Shown here: in pieces, positions 9,001 through 15,409 of the stretch | How the letters are laid out: each line of letters begins with the position of its first letter | Position numbering within the stretch: the first letter of the stretch is position 1 | Assembly (NCBI GenBank): GCA_007133745.1 | Contig: SLMC01000247.1 | Coordinates: forward strand, 1-17,281 | Reading direction: 5' to 3' | DNA: 17,281 nt | From: Kiritimatiellia bacterium | GTDB taxonomy: Bacteria; Verrucomicrobiota; Kiritimatiellia; UBA8416; SLMC01 | Program-made: the position numbers and the translations under genes | The notes under the pieces: generated by a model | Databases searched by the model: none | Seen by the model: only the letters and a program-made list of their open reading frames with translations | Told to the model about the DNA's origin: nothing

Positions 9001-9767
9001 CCGACAGCATGTCCACGCTAAGGGACTCCATGAATTTCGTGTCCTTGCGCAAAGTCGTGAGCGAAGCCGTCGAAGAAAACAAACGCCGCGACGGCAAAGA
9101 CGCCTTCGACAGAAAATTCGTGGTCAGAAACGAGGATTTGGATACCGTCGCCGACATGGTCAACGACATCAACTACGCCACCCTCGTTCAGAACGACGTC
9201 TTGAGAAAAGCCCGTCGCCTCGCCGAATTCAAGGACGCCCAAGGCACACTGGCCGATCTGGAAAAAATCAATCGCGCCCGTACCGAAAAGAACTACGAAA
9301 AAGCCGCTGGACTGATGAAAGGCGTCGTCAAGAAATCTGAAACCCTCACGCCCGACATCAAAGCCCGCATCGACGAAAGCGGCGTGGGCGCTCTGGCAGG
9401 GTTCCAGGGCGTGTCCCTGGCCGCCCTGGAAAAGGACGCCGACGCCGCTATTGCCGCCAACGAAAACGCCGTCTCGCTGCTGGCCCGAACATTCCAGAAC
9501 ATTCGCAACCTGCTCGGCGAACGCGAACGGTCGGAAGTGGAACTGGCGGCTGAAAAGCCCATCGTTCACGAAGAAGTCTCGCAAGAGGAATGGGAGCGGC
9601 GCCAGTCCGCCGAGTTCCTGCTGGAACAGCTCAAGAAGGACACGCGTCTTCCCGAGGAAGTCCGCGCCATCATGATTCGAGCCCTGAGCCAGGAGCTTCC
9701 TGAAAAATACAAGGCGCTGATCTCGGCCTACTACGCGTCATTTTTGCAGCAGGAGGGTATGCAATGA
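6087..9767 (+). CDS. DUF4175-like giant membrane protein (1226 aa)
   Basis: The start is secured by AGGAG at 6076-6080, six bases before ATG. Two membrane segments lie at about 28-46 and 54-72, and a third at about 155-175. A beta-rich extracytoplasmic part follows, including an Ig-like repeat with D-D-Y-G-L at 422-426, a signature I associate with DUF4175-type proteins of planctomycetes. From about 510 to the end the chain is helical and strongly charged, with Glu/Lys/Arg/Gln-rich heptad-like stretches suggesting long coiled coils. The end (L-P-E-K-Y-K-A-L-I) resembles the usual close of this family. There is no enzyme motif. Its place among VWA genes suggests a scaffold spanning the periplasm. 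The family assignment rests on topology, the DYGL motif and neighbours, not on a search. Confidence 0.75.
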   Translation: MDIKQINRLCLAFQAKLKAALLRVGIARLVILGLALLPLFLFLDWWVHFRTVWRLANLLIYLGLLGATAWWTLVKPLSRHWAKKETLNYIDSVMPAEQAMLLDLYELMEGQDIQETQTPVGKDLADNSIQGIAPIAEQARKAETIEKNRVRQWTKWMGMTALAFVLLCLPLPRHAAIGLIRFFNPFTSLRWPHRTTIVVEEPERGWTIPALESLPVQGLVSGVKPPQITLAYRDDTSGHWIRENIPVGDDDTFRYVFQEVREPVRFYIRGGDYVTDTYQVEIIQRPYIRGITAHYEYPVYAGIPNRSLPSGQLNGLEGTRVRLEIESSMELQKALFIFEEDDPVEMTRHRDGEKFEHQLFLEREGAYRVELYEKHGYREVRPEVYDIRVIPDMRPEVEILSPGRNVSATRRASVDIAFRASDDYGLEQVQFLYQAEGDDEPRELDNTITGPIPQRGQQSEARFTWDLNQTEQIPESGIIRYFVRAKDVNPTGKGITESQAFEINLIRPSEFHLESIERARAIEAEARIAWENQLQAWRIGAQWAAKGTGDENDPLWTDMTDKQNSSIRAARAMSMHLRDLTASYEQNDMHREFMSARLNDIIANLQRVTDDFHRVIDSKMREARPRTADEALPAPLKTKRSQAYGEFKDPQKYAVLHLERALKKLFDWLDLQITSVRTTMLHEEQDEILKLTEAIAPRFIGVEIQDLADSDVDLLLTLGSRQKTMFDVETELEKQLVFMKANAELQRRTSIQEPLDIAYKMLRDHRVNDHLDRAAKAIANSQPYQIIKDQQAALHILDIVRGGLILAGQRVDEDPKITLAMAPVETLGDVVRVEKKTPEEEDLLVASAADDEPAERMTPQEMLAALPIGSDKLSMALDLAWTIQDSVLARTKYLHENSSEKEMPRYVSLKQFILADFQTDAIEMADLAIKEADAPEDKPVRDTIAEVKTEFEQSLKLIRERLIANHTQHIQSDSMSTLRDSMNFVSLRKVVSEAVEENKRRDGKDAFDRKFVVRNEDLDTVADMVNDINYATLVQNDVLRKARRLAEFKDAQGTLADLEKINRARTEKNYEKAAGLMKGVVKKSETLTPDIKARIDESGVGALAGFQGVSLAALEKDADAAIAANENAVSLLARTFQNIRNLLGERERSEVELAAEKPIVHEEVSQEEWERRQSAEFLLEQLKKDTRLPEEVRAIMIRALSQELPEKYKALISAYYASFLQQEGMQ

Positions 9768-11017
9768 TCATGAGACCCCGATCGGTCCGATATGCGTTTT
9801 TGAGCGTGTGCGCACTGTGGCTCTTCTCGGCCTTTCAGACTCGCGCGGAAGAAATATGGCTGTACGACAACACCCGCGTCTACGGGCTGGTGCAACGCGT
9901 CACGCAAAAAGGGGAAATAGGCGTGTTTCTGCCCACGGGCAAGGAACAGATCATCCGTATCGAAGACATCGTAGCCATCCGTTTTCTTGGCCGGGATCCG
10001 CTTCTTGTCCAAAGCGGCACACAGGAATTCCGCTTCATCAACGGCGGCCAGCTGCGCGGACAAATCCTGGGGAACCGCGGCGACAAAGTCATTGTGGACA
10101 CGGGCATGGCCGGCATGGTGAACATCGACCTGACCCATGTCAAAGGATTCGTTTCCCTGCCCATGATCGGCTTCGCCAGCCTCAGGGCCGAAGAATTGGT
10201 CGAAAGTCAGGCCACGCCGAGTCTTGTGAACCGGGACGCGCTGGTGGATCGGCGCGGATCCGAAATATCGGGTGTGGTGCGGCAACTGGAACGAACGGCC
10301 CTGCACATGGACATTGACGACCTGTTGCAAGTCCGACCGTTCAACATTCATTATCTGCGCGGAGTTCGCATGGCGGACGCCATGCGCGCCAAACCCAAAC
10401 CATGGGCCGGCGAAGTCATGCTGGCCATCTCGGGCCGGGATCGCTCGCTGCTGCTGGGCCGCCTCACGGACATCCGCTTTCGGCAGTGGACTCTGCAAAC
10501 CGACTGGCTCCCGGACGTCCCGCTCAGAATCCCTCTGGACGAAATCAGCCAAGTTCAAGTCATGGGCGGGAAAGTGCAATATCTCTCTCAACTTACCCCT
10601 GTCAAAGTCAAGGAGCAAACCATCCTGGCGCCTCCGCAGCCCTATCAGATGGACCGCAATTGCCAGCGGGACAGCCTGTCCATCGCGGGCAGACGCTACC
10701 CATGGGGTATCGGCGTCCATGCGAATTCGGAACTGACCTTTCTGCTTAACGGCCAATTTCAGGAATTCCGATCCGACATCGGCATCGACACGCGCATGCG
10801 CGACCGCGGCTCCGTGATTTTCGAAGTGATCGCCGACGGGAAAACGCTCTATACCAGTCCTCTGGTCCGCGGCTCGGACCCGACCCCGCGGTCCGTCTCC
10901 GTACCCGTCAAAGGCGTGAAGCATCTGACGCTTAAGGTCAGTTGCGGCGACGATCTCGACCTCGGCGACGTAGCCAACTGGGGCTCGGCGCGCGTACTGA
11001 AATTCGCCGGACAATAA
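9764..11017 (+). CDS. Secreted protein with C-terminal NPCBM carbohydrate-binding-like domain (417 aa)
   Basis: A signal peptide (R4-R6 region, hydrophobic 11-24, cleavage likely after T-R-A at 26-28) directs it outside the cytoplasm. Residues about 39-270 look like four degenerate beta-rich units (near 39-80, 94-133, 165-205, 226-271), each pairing a G-x-(V/L)-x-x pattern with a closing hydrophobic strand. The C-terminal part (about 297-415) carries NPCBM features: G-I-G-V-H-A around 325, D-I-G-I-D, G-S-V-I-F-E-V, and D-V-A-N-W-G-S-A near the end. NPCBM is a putative carbohydrate-binding module usually found on glycosidases; no catalytic domain is present here. AGGAGGG (9751-9757) sits 6 bases before ATG 9764, better than the in-frame ATG at 9770. 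ATGA overlap with the preceding gene. Probably a cell-surface or wall-associated component. Confidence 0.8.
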   Translation: MIMRPRSVRYAFLSVCALWLFSAFQTRAEEIWLYDNTRVYGLVQRVTQKGEIGVFLPTGKEQIIRIEDIVAIRFLGRDPLLVQSGTQEFRFINGGQLRGQILGNRGDKVIVDTGMAGMVNIDLTHVKGFVSLPMIGFASLRAEELVESQATPSLVNRDALVDRRGSEISGVVRQLERTALHMDIDDLLQVRPFNIHYLRGVRMADAMRAKPKPWAGEVMLAISGRDRSLLLGRLTDIRFRQWTLQTDWLPDVPLRIPLDEISQVQVMGGKVQYLSQLTPVKVKEQTILAPPQPYQMDRNCQRDSLSIAGRRYPWGIGVHANSELTFLLNGQFQEFRSDIGIDTRMRDRGSVIFEVIADGKTLYTSPLVRGSDPTPRSVSVPVKGVKHLTLKVSCGDDLDLGDVANWGSARVLKFAGQ

Positions 11018-11045
11018 AGGCATGGATACTTAACGAAAGGGCATG

Positions 11046-12176
11046 ATGAGCCAAAAAGCCATATCCCCCAAGGAGTTTTACGACACTTTCCATGCGATTC
11101 GCAAGGAAATGGCCAAAGTCGTCATGGGTCAGGACCGCGTCGTCACCCACCTGCTGGCCGCCGTATTCGCCGGTGGCCACGTGCTGCTGAAAGGATTCCC
11201 GGGGCTCGGACGGACGCTGATCGTCACATCGCTGTCCGAAATACTCGGGCTCGAGAACGGCCGCATCCAGTTCACCCCCGACCTGTTGCCGACCGACATT
11301 ACCGGTACCGAAGTGCTCGAACACAACATCGAAACCGGCGAACGGAATTTCCACTTCTTCAAGGGCCCCGTCTTCGCCAACATGGTACTGGCCGACGAAG
11401 TCAACCGCAGCCCCGCGCGCACCCAGGCGGCCCTGCTCGAAGTCATGCAGGAAAAGCAGGTCACTATAGGCGGCGAAACCTATTTCCTGCCCAAGCCCTT
11501 CATGATCGTAGCCACGCAGAACACGCTGGACCATGAAGGCGTCTTCATGCTCGGCGAAGCGCAAGTGGACCGCTTCATCATGATGATCGAACAGGACTAC
11601 CCTACCGAACCCGAGGAAAAGGCGATCATCCAGAGCACTACGGGCACGTATGTCCCGAACATTCAGGCGGTAACCAACCCCGAAACCATTCTGGCCATGC
11701 AGGCCCTGGCCCAGGAAGTGCCCGTGGTGCCTTCAGTCAAAGCTTTCGCCATGTCCATTGTCCGATCCAGCCGTCCGAAGGAAATCGACGCCTGCAGGGA
11801 AGTCGCCGACAACGTCCGACTGGGCGCCTCGCCACGCGCCGCGCAGGCCCTGATCAAGCTGGCCAAGGTCATTGCCCTTTCGCGCGGCCGTCAGCACGTT
11901 GCCAAGCAGGATATTATGGAAGTAACCCAGCCGGTCATGGCCCATCGCCTGATCGTAGACTTCCGAGCACAGGCCAAGGGACGCGATTGCCGCTACGTGC
12001 TGCAGGCCATGATCCGGGACGCCTTGGCCAAAACCGTCCCGCAAACATCCTTTTGGACGCGCGACATCCTCAATCTGGGCGAAAGAAAAAAGACGGAAAA
12101 ACGAAAATTCAAAACATGGCTGAAAGATTCCGCCGCACTGCTTAAAAGACGTCGGCCTTCGGCCGCCGCCTCGTAA
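11046..12176 (+). CDS. MoxR-family AAA+ ATPase with altered Walker A (MoxR-1, 376 aa)
   Basis: MoxR landmarks are in order: P-loop G-F-P-G-L-G-R-T at 50-57, F-T-P-D-L-L-P-T-D-I-T-G-T-E-V, Walker B L-A-D-E with D117-E118, sensor 1 A-T-Q-N, an E-A-Q-V-D-R-F arginine-finger region, and sensor 2 in G-A-S-P-R-A. Two deviations stand out. R56 (codon CGG, 11211-11213) replaces the P-loop lysine that binds ATP phosphates. The normally conserved EGTYPLPEAQ motif reads E-G-V-F-M-L-G-E-A-Q. The chain ends in a basic tail (last 30 residues rich in Lys/Arg). Nucleotide binding or hydrolysis may be weakened, so it may be a regulatory partner of MoxR-2. ATG at 11046 lies 5 bases from AGG (11038-11040); the adjacent ATG at 11043 is only 2 bases away. 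Confidence 0.9.
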   Translation: MSQKAISPKEFYDTFHAIRKEMAKVVMGQDRVVTHLLAAVFAGGHVLLKGFPGLGRTLIVTSLSEILGLENGRIQFTPDLLPTDITGTEVLEHNIETGERNFHFFKGPVFANMVLADEVNRSPARTQAALLEVMQEKQVTIGGETYFLPKPFMIVATQNTLDHEGVFMLGEAQVDRFIMMIEQDYPTEPEEKAIIQSTTGTYVPNIQAVTNPETILAMQALAQEVPVVPSVKAFAMSIVRSSRPKEIDACREVADNVRLGASPRAAQALIKLAKVIALSRGRQHVAKQDIMEVTQPVMAHRLIVDFRAQAKGRDCRYVLQAMIRDALAKTVPQTSFWTRDILNLGERKKTEKRKFKTWLKDSAALLKRRRPSAAAS

Positions 12177-12253
12177 CGGAACATTTCGAATACGCTTGAA
12201 AAGATTAACGGGACTTTTGAAGAAAACAACATCATGAACAAAGGAGAACGGCC

Positions 12254-13465
12254 ATGAGATTCAAATGCAGCAAATGCGGGCAGACCTACGAAAGCGAAGC
12301 CGACATGATCGGTCAGGAAGTCGAATGCGGCAAGTGCGGAACCGTCTTTTCCGTTTCGAAGGATGAAGCCGCGGACGAATCCCAGGCGGACGCAACCTCG
12401 GCGTTGCCTCCTCCCTCGGCCCCCAAAGGGCCGGAAGAGCCCGAAACACCCTACATCATGACCCAGCAGGAGGAATGGACCTCCGAGGACATGGACAAAA
12501 TCAAAAAGCTCCACGAAGCCTACAGCTCCATCGACGCGCAGGTCCGCAAAGCGCTCGTCGGCCAGAACGACGTTGTCAAGCTGGTTCTGGTCAGCATCTT
12601 TTCGCAAGGCCACTGCCTGCTGATGGGTGTGCCCGGTATCGGCAAAACCCTGCTGGTCAGCACCTTGTCGTCCAGTTTGTCCCTGAACTTCAAACGCGTC
12701 CAGTTCACGCCCGACCTGATGCCCTCGGACATCACCGGAACCGAAGTCATCCAGGAAGACAAAAACACCGGCGAACGCACCTTCCGCTTTATCGAAGGCC
12801 CGATCTTCACCAACATGCTGCTGGCCGACGAAATCAACCGAACGCCGCCCAAAACGCAGGCCTCCCTGCTGGAAGCCATGCAGGAACGTCAGGTCACCGT
12901 CGGCGGCGATCGCCGCCCGTTGCCCCCCCCCTTCTTCGTGCTCGCCACGCAGAACCCCATCGAACAGGAAGGCACGTACCCCTTGCCTGAAGCGCAAATG
13001 GACCGCTTCATGTTCCAAGTCAACGTGGGCTACCCCAAAGAGCAGGAGGAAAAACAAATTCTGGACATGACCACGTCCGGATACAAGGCGGATGTTCAGC
13101 CCGTTTTGAACGGCGAACAAATCATCGAGCTGCAAAACCTGGTACGCAAAGTGCTGATCGGCGACGATGTGGTCAACTACATCCTCAAGCTCGTCCGATC
13201 CAGCCGCAGCGACACGCCGAACGCGCCGGATTACATCCGAAAATGGGTGTCCTGGGGCGCCGGCCCCCGCGCCTGCCAGTATCTTGTCATCGGCGGCAAG
13301 GCCGTGGCCGTGCTCGACGGCCGCAATCAAGTCACCGTCGAAGATGTCAAGGAGGTGGCGCATGCCGTCCTCGGCCATCGCATCCAACCGAACTTCGCGG
13401 CCGAGGCCGAAGGCATTACCCGCCAAAAAATCGTTGACGAACTGCTTGCCATGACCGCCGCTTAA
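12254..13465 (+). CDS. MoxR-family AAA+ ATPase with N-terminal zinc ribbon (MoxR-2, 403 aa)
   Basis: Residues 1-35 form a zinc ribbon of the MJ0042 type: C5-x2-C8 and C25-x2-C28. An Asp/Glu/Pro-rich linker (about 36-75) precedes a standard MoxR ATPase: Walker A G-V-P-G-I-G-K131-T, F-T-P-D-L-M-P-S-D-I-T-G-T-E-V, Walker B L-A-D192-E193-I-N-R, A-T-Q-N-P sensor 1, the intact E-G-T-Y-P-L-P-E-A-Q-M-D-R-F motif, and G-A-G-P-R-A sensor 2. All residues needed for ATP hydrolysis appear present. MoxR ATPases form hexameric rings and act with VWA proteins. AAGGAG (12241-12246) sits 7 bases from ATG. It lies 77 bases after MoxR-1, the widest gap in the cluster, and directly before DUF58. The zinc ribbon may dock a partner or sense metal. 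Confidence 0.92.
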   Translation: MRFKCSKCGQTYESEADMIGQEVECGKCGTVFSVSKDEAADESQADATSALPPPSAPKGPEEPETPYIMTQQEEWTSEDMDKIKKLHEAYSSIDAQVRKALVGQNDVVKLVLVSIFSQGHCLLMGVPGIGKTLLVSTLSSSLSLNFKRVQFTPDLMPSDITGTEVIQEDKNTGERTFRFIEGPIFTNMLLADEINRTPPKTQASLLEAMQERQVTVGGDRRPLPPPFFVLATQNPIEQEGTYPLPEAQMDRFMFQVNVGYPKEQEEKQILDMTTSGYKADVQPVLNGEQIIELQNLVRKVLIGDDVVNYILKLVRSSRSDTPNAPDYIRKWVSWGAGPRACQYLVIGGKAVAVLDGRNQVTVEDVKEVAHAVLGHRIQPNFAAEAEGITRQKIVDELLAMTAA

Positions 13466-13480
13466 CAGGGGAACCGTCCC

Positions 13481-14380
13481 ATGCCCGACATCTTCGATCC
13501 AAACATTATTAGCCGTGTCAAGGGCTTGGAAGTCCGCAGCTTTCGCCTGGTCGAAAGCCTGATGGTCGGCATACACAAAAGCCGGCTGCGCGGCATCAGT
13601 ACCGAATTCGCGCAGCATCGGCAATACGTGACCGGCGACGACACCAAGCACCTCGACTGGAAAGTCTACGCCAAAACGGACCGCTTTTTCATCAAGCAGT
13701 ACGAGGCGGAAACCAACATGCCGATGTATTTCTTTGTGGACACCAGCGCCTCGATGTTCTTCAAGAGCGAAGAGGCCGCCATGTCCAAGTTCGAATACGC
13801 CGCCACGCTCGTCGCCACGATGGCCTACTTGATGATGAATCAAAAAGACACCTTCGGATTGACCCTGTTCGACGACAAGGTACGGACGTTTCTCGGCGCC
13901 AAAGGGTCAGGCACCCACTTCCGCAACATCGTCGACGTCATGGGCAAAGCCTCGTCCGGAATCAAAACCGATATCGGACGCGCCCTGTTGACCGTAGCGC
14001 CCCAAATGAAAAACAAGGGCATCGTCACCGTGATCAGCGATTTCGTGGACGAAGCGGATACACTGGCCAAGGGACTGGGGCAAATGAGCTTCATGGGACA
14101 CGATGTCATGCTCTTCCATATCGAAGACCCTACCGAACGCGACTTCCCGTTTATCGGCCAGACCATCTTCCGCGGACTCGAGGGTGAAGGACGCCTCCTG
14201 TGCGATCCGGAAGACCTGCTTCACGCCTACATGAGAGAACGGGACAGCCATCTCGGAGCCATTCGCGAAGTCTGCTCCAGATTCCGCTACGATCTCAACG
14301 ATATCTGCACAGACGAACGCCTCGACGCCGTGCTCTCGGGCATGCTCTCCAGCCGATTGGCTAGACGACGAAGGCGATAA
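13481..14380 (+). CDS. DUF58 family protein (VWA-like MoxR partner, 299 aa)
   Basis: The DUF58 signature is clear: G30-I-H-K-S-R-L-R-G-I-S-T-E-F43, R47-Q-Y, G-D-D-T-K-H-L-D-W at 52-60, and a conserved E in K-Q-Y-E-A-E. It then runs into a VWA-like domain with an intact metal site D87-T-S-A-S91 and a V-I-S-D-F strand near 185-189. There are no membrane segments, so it should be cytosolic, as expected for members of this length. It ends in five arginines. It lies 15 bases after MoxR-2, with AGGGGA (13467-13472) 8 bases before ATG. MoxR-DUF58 is the classic ATPase-partner pair of these operons. A hydrolase-like reaction is not expected; the role is as adaptor between ATPase and target. Confidence 0.93.
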   Translation: MPDIFDPNIISRVKGLEVRSFRLVESLMVGIHKSRLRGISTEFAQHRQYVTGDDTKHLDWKVYAKTDRFFIKQYEAETNMPMYFFVDTSASMFFKSEEAAMSKFEYAATLVATMAYLMMNQKDTFGLTLFDDKVRTFLGAKGSGTHFRNIVDVMGKASSGIKTDIGRALLTVAPQMKNKGIVTVISDFVDEADTLAKGLGQMSFMGHDVMLFHIEDPTERDFPFIGQTIFRGLEGEGRLLCDPEDLLHAYMRERDSHLGAIREVCSRFRYDLNDICTDERLDAVLSGMLSSRLARRRRR

Positions 14381-14394
14381 CGACCCATGCGAAC

Positions 14395-15108
14395 ATGAAG
14401 TCGTGGAACAGTTTTTGGTTTTCCCGCAAGACGATTCGGGGCGAGTTTTTGCGATCCGAATACGGATTGATTTTCGCGTTGGGCTGTTTGGCGCTGATCG
14501 GATCGGTCGGTCTGCTTGCCGTTCTGGCCTATACCGACCACCCCATGTGGCAAAGCATTTTCGCAATGGCCGTGGCGCATATGATTGCCGGCAAAGGCGT
14601 CAGCGTAGTCCAGGGCCTCGCCATGGGATTGCATCCCGCAATCATTCTGATTCTGGCAACCGTCAGCGATCTGGTCCTGATGCTGCTGGCGTATCCCGTT
14701 TTCGTATTCGCCTATGAGCATTTTTTCGAAACCCCGCTGTTTCAGCGACATATGCGACGGGTCTTCGAATCGGCGCAGCGAAGCATGGATCGCATCGGAC
14801 GCTTCAAGGCGCTGGGCGTTTTCATGTTCGTATGGCTTCCCTTCTGGATGACTGGCGTGCTGGCCGGCAGCATTCTGGGCTATTCCATGGGGCTGAAATC
14901 CTGGGTGACGCTCGTCTCCGCCGCGCTGGGAACCTTTACCTCCATTGTGATCTGGCTTTTCTTTTCCAACCAGGTAATTTCGGCGGTTGGCTGGATGAAC
15001 GATCAATTGATCGGGCTCGGCGTGCTGGCGCTGCTGCTCGCCATGCTGGCCTGGCGGCGGCGCAAACGCCTGCGCCAGGCGGCTGCCGGACAAAGGGATA
15101 AGCGTTAG
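14395..15108 (+). CDS. Six-helix membrane protein, small multidrug export family-like (237 aa)
   Basis: Hydrophobic segments near residues 24-46, 50-72, 78-102, 135-157, 165-190 and 200-220 indicate about six membrane helices, with a cytoplasmic or periplasmic loop (103-134) rich in Arg/His and a basic C-terminus. The loop-helix pattern D-R-I-G-R-F-K-A-L-G-V-F-M-F-V, L-P-F-W-M-T-G-V-L-A-G and L-G-Y recalls the Sm_multidrug_ex/COG2426 family, whose transport function is not well proven. It has no good ribosome site near ATG 14395 and starts 14 bases after DUF58, so translation is probably coupled. It may be the last member of the operon or a passenger. Family assignment is moderate; another DedA-like or PAP2-like membrane family cannot be excluded from sequence reading alone. 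Confidence 0.65.
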   Translation: MKSWNSFWFSRKTIRGEFLRSEYGLIFALGCLALIGSVGLLAVLAYTDHPMWQSIFAMAVAHMIAGKGVSVVQGLAMGLHPAIILILATVSDLVLMLLAYPVFVFAYEHFFETPLFQRHMRRVFESAQRSMDRIGRFKALGVFMFVWLPFWMTGVLAGSILGYSMGLKSWVTLVSAALGTFTSIVIWLFFSNQVISAVGWMNDQLIGLGVLALLLAMLAWRRRKRLRQAAAGQRDKR

Positions 15109-15113
15109 CCCTT
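15093..15113 (+). other. Stem-loop spanning the stop codon of the last operon gene
   Basis: AAGGG (15093-15097) pairs with CCCTT (15109-15113), and inside it TAA (15099-15101) pairs with TTA (15105-15107) around a GCG loop, with one A-G mismatch at 15098/15108. The stop codon TAG (15106-15108) is inside the hairpin. No T run follows at once, so it is not a standard intrinsic terminator; it could stabilise the 3' end of the mRNA. It overlaps the first two bases of a -35-like TTGACA. Confidence 0.35.
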
Positions 15114-15140
15114 GACAACCTGAATCGCCTGCCCTAGGTT
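15112..15140 (+). promoter_or_regulatory. Possible sigma70-type promoter, or weak terminator, after the operon
   Basis: TTGACA (15112-15117, perfect) is followed by 17 bases and TAGGTT (15135-15140), which matches TATAAT at three positions including the first two and the last. It would give dapL a leader of about 335 bases containing the inverted repeats. The same bases can also form AACCT/AGGTT followed by T, a weak terminator reading. Sequence alone does not decide. Confidence 0.3.
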
Positions 15141-15238
15141 TTTACCGCAGACGAAGGATTTCTTGTAACGTAAGAGCGCCTATAACCTGAATGTTGAAAA
15201 GGGGCTCAAGCAATAAAACAGAAAACACTGTCATCCCA

Positions 15239-15409
15239 TGGAATAATGGAATGGGGGAATATTGGAATAATAATAGCAAGCCGAAACGGTGATTTCCTCT
15301 GTCGTAAATTCTACAACGCACTGCGCGTCAGGCAGACGCAAGGCAAAGGTTCCATCGCTGGCTTTCAAAAGTTTACAACATTCCAAGCTTCCAATATTCC
15401 ATAATTCCA
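15239..15409. repeat. Inverted GGAATA-type repeats flanking a 120-base spacer
   Basis: The left arm GGAATATTGGAA (15256-15267) is the exact reverse complement of TTCCAATATTCC (15389-15400). A second pair, TGGAATAATGGAAT (15239-15252) and ATTCCATAATTCCA (about 15396-15409), matches at all but one base but is in a different order, so the whole is not one simple hairpin. The left cluster is made of repeated GGAAT units with short spacers. I recall repeats of this style between genes of Lentisphaerota/Kiritimatiellota and some desulfobacteria; this is a recollection, not a search. Confidence 0.55.

Noticed and set aside
12177..12253. Possible internal promoter (TTGAAA at 12196-12201) before MoxR-2
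   Set aside because: No -10-like hexamer lies 16-18 bases downstream.
12234..12257. Seven-codon frame (ATG at 12234) overlapping the MoxR-2 start as ATGA
   Set aside because: It contains the MoxR-2 ribosome site itself and lacks its own; most likely chance.
11993..13843. 616-codon open frame on the minus strand
   Set aside because: Antisense to the MoxR-2 and DUF58 genes, for the same codon-bias reason; no ribosome site or motif supports it.
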